Below, in pieces: positions 6,649 to 7,438 of a stretch of DNA of 7,438 nt (its first letter is position 1; the number at the start of each line of letters is the position of its first letter). Source of the stretch: Limnohabitans sp. (GTDB lineage Bacteria; Pseudomonadota; Gammaproteobacteria; Burkholderiales; Burkholderiaceae_C); contig JACDQO010000319.1 of the NCBI GenBank assembly GCA_015657605.1, positions 1 to 7,438 of the forward strand, read 5' to 3'. The notes beneath the pieces were generated by a model, which ran no database searches, was not told the origin of the DNA, and saw only the letters and a list, made by a program, of their open reading frames with translations. The translations under genes and the position numbers were made by a program.

Positions 6649-7438
6649 CTAGGCAGAGCCTATGCGCTGGAACAGCCCGCCCGGCAAACGCCCCACTTGC
6701 CCCATCAGCTCCAGCTCCAGCAGTTGCGCCTGGAGTTGTGCTGTGGGCCAACCGCAGCGCGCTTGGAGAGCGTCCAGGCTCACAGGGTCATGGCCCAAAG
6801 CCCGCAGCAGCGACTGCTCTGCCTTGTCTTCTTGGCTTTTGGGCCGAGGGCCTGTGGTCATCCCGTCGGTCGACAGGTCCAGCGTCTGTTGCGTCAAGGG
6901 TGCAGGCGTGCGCAGCTCTTCGAGCACGTCCTGCGCCGACTCCACCAGTTTGGCCCCGTGTTTGATGAGCGCGTGGCAGCCCTTGGATTGGGTTGAATGG
7001 ATGGAGCCGGGAATGGCCATCACGTCCCGGCCTTGCTCCAAGGCTTGCTTGGCGGTGATCAGAGAGCCCGATTGCAAGGCGGCTTCGACCACCAGCGTGG
7101 CCTGCGACAGGCCTGAGATCAGGCGGTTGCGGCGCGGGAAGTTGGGGGCCAAGGGCGGTGTGCCCAGCGGGTACTCGCTCAGGATCAAACCGTTTTGGGC
7201 GATTCGGTGCGCCAAGTCGCGGTGCTGGCGCGGATACACCCGGTCCAGTCCGGTGCCCACGATGGCGATGGTGGCCAGGCCTTGTCCGGCGTGGCCCAGC
7301 AAGGCGCCTTCATGCGCCGCGCCGTCCACACCCAGGGCCAGACCTGAGACGATCGTGAGCCCATTGGCCGCCAACTGCGGGCAAATTCACGCGCATTGTC
7401 TGCGCCTTGGGGTGTGGGGTTGCGGCTGCCACGATGGC
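6649..7438 (-). CDS. dprA: DNA-processing protein DprA (5' partial, two single-base frameshifts)
   Basis: DprA (Smf) binds incoming single-stranded DNA in the cytoplasm during natural transformation and loads RecA on it. The window holds most of the Rossmann-like core and the C-terminal domain; the start and N-terminal part lie beyond the right edge. Core motifs are TIVSGLALGVDGAAHEGAL, AIVGTGLDRVYPRQH, LILSEYPLGTPPLAPNFPRR, NRLISGLSQATLVVEAALQS and GSLITAKQALEQGRDVMAIPG. The end (about LQARCGWPTAQLQAQLLEL, GQVGRLPGGLFQRIG) matches the DprA winged-helix domain. Two frame breaks lie in the last 64 bases: adding one G near 7429-7430 restores AIVGSRNPTPQGADNAREF, and adding one C near 7376-7379 restores EFARQLAANG. 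The stop is TAG at 6651-6649. It converges with secF. Its presence suggests competence genes but does not prove natural transformability. Confidence 0.92.

Noticed and set aside
1..7438. CRISPR array, tRNA or rRNA gene, insertion sequence or attachment site
   Set aside because: No direct repeat-spacer pattern, cloverleaf, transposase or terminal inverted repeats were seen; nearly all bases are in genes with clear homology.

Overview
The window looks like chromosomal DNA of a betaproteobacterium, most likely Burkholderiales and plausibly Comamonadaceae. The evidence is moderately high GC, a yajC-secD-secF operon with Burkholderiales-like sequences, and the overall style of the SecDF, DprA and RhtA proteins. 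This placement comes from recognising protein sequences, not from a search.

Layout, left to right. (1) The 3' end of an unrecognised plus-strand gene encodes a charged coiled coil followed by a Pro/Ala-rich tail (2-547). (2) A minus-strand four-gene cluster is read from 3168 down to 572: cobalt-type nitrile hydratase alpha subunit, beta subunit, a small nitrile hydratase accessory protein, and an RhtA-like EamA/DMT exporter. Alpha and beta overlap by ATGA, and the other junctions are 11 nt each, so this reads as one operon for hydrating nitriles to amides, with a transporter attached. (3) A divergent intergenic region of about 180 bp (3169-3347) carries possible promoters for both directions. 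(4) The plus-strand yajC-secD-secF operon (3348-6559) encodes the accessory Sec translocon complex. (5) A UUCG-loop hairpin terminator follows secF. (6) A convergent, 5'-truncated dprA lies on the minus strand (6649-7438) and encodes the DNA-processing protein that loads RecA during natural transformation.

The most striking property of the sequence is technical or mutational. Five apparent single-base deletions break otherwise textbook genes: one in rhtA, one in secD, one in secF and two in dprA. In each case adding back one base restores the conserved family sequence exactly. All five are deletions, and several lie in short homopolymers. Because SecD and SecF are important housekeeping proteins, uncorrected indel errors in the read or assembly are more likely than real pseudogenes. 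I therefore annotate these as full-length genes with frameshifts.

I found no convincing undescribed system. The most biologically interesting part is the nitrile hydratase operon, with its His-rich alpha N-terminus, an accessory protein visibly related to the beta subunit, and an RhtA-type exporter as the last gene. It sits directly beside the Sec operon.
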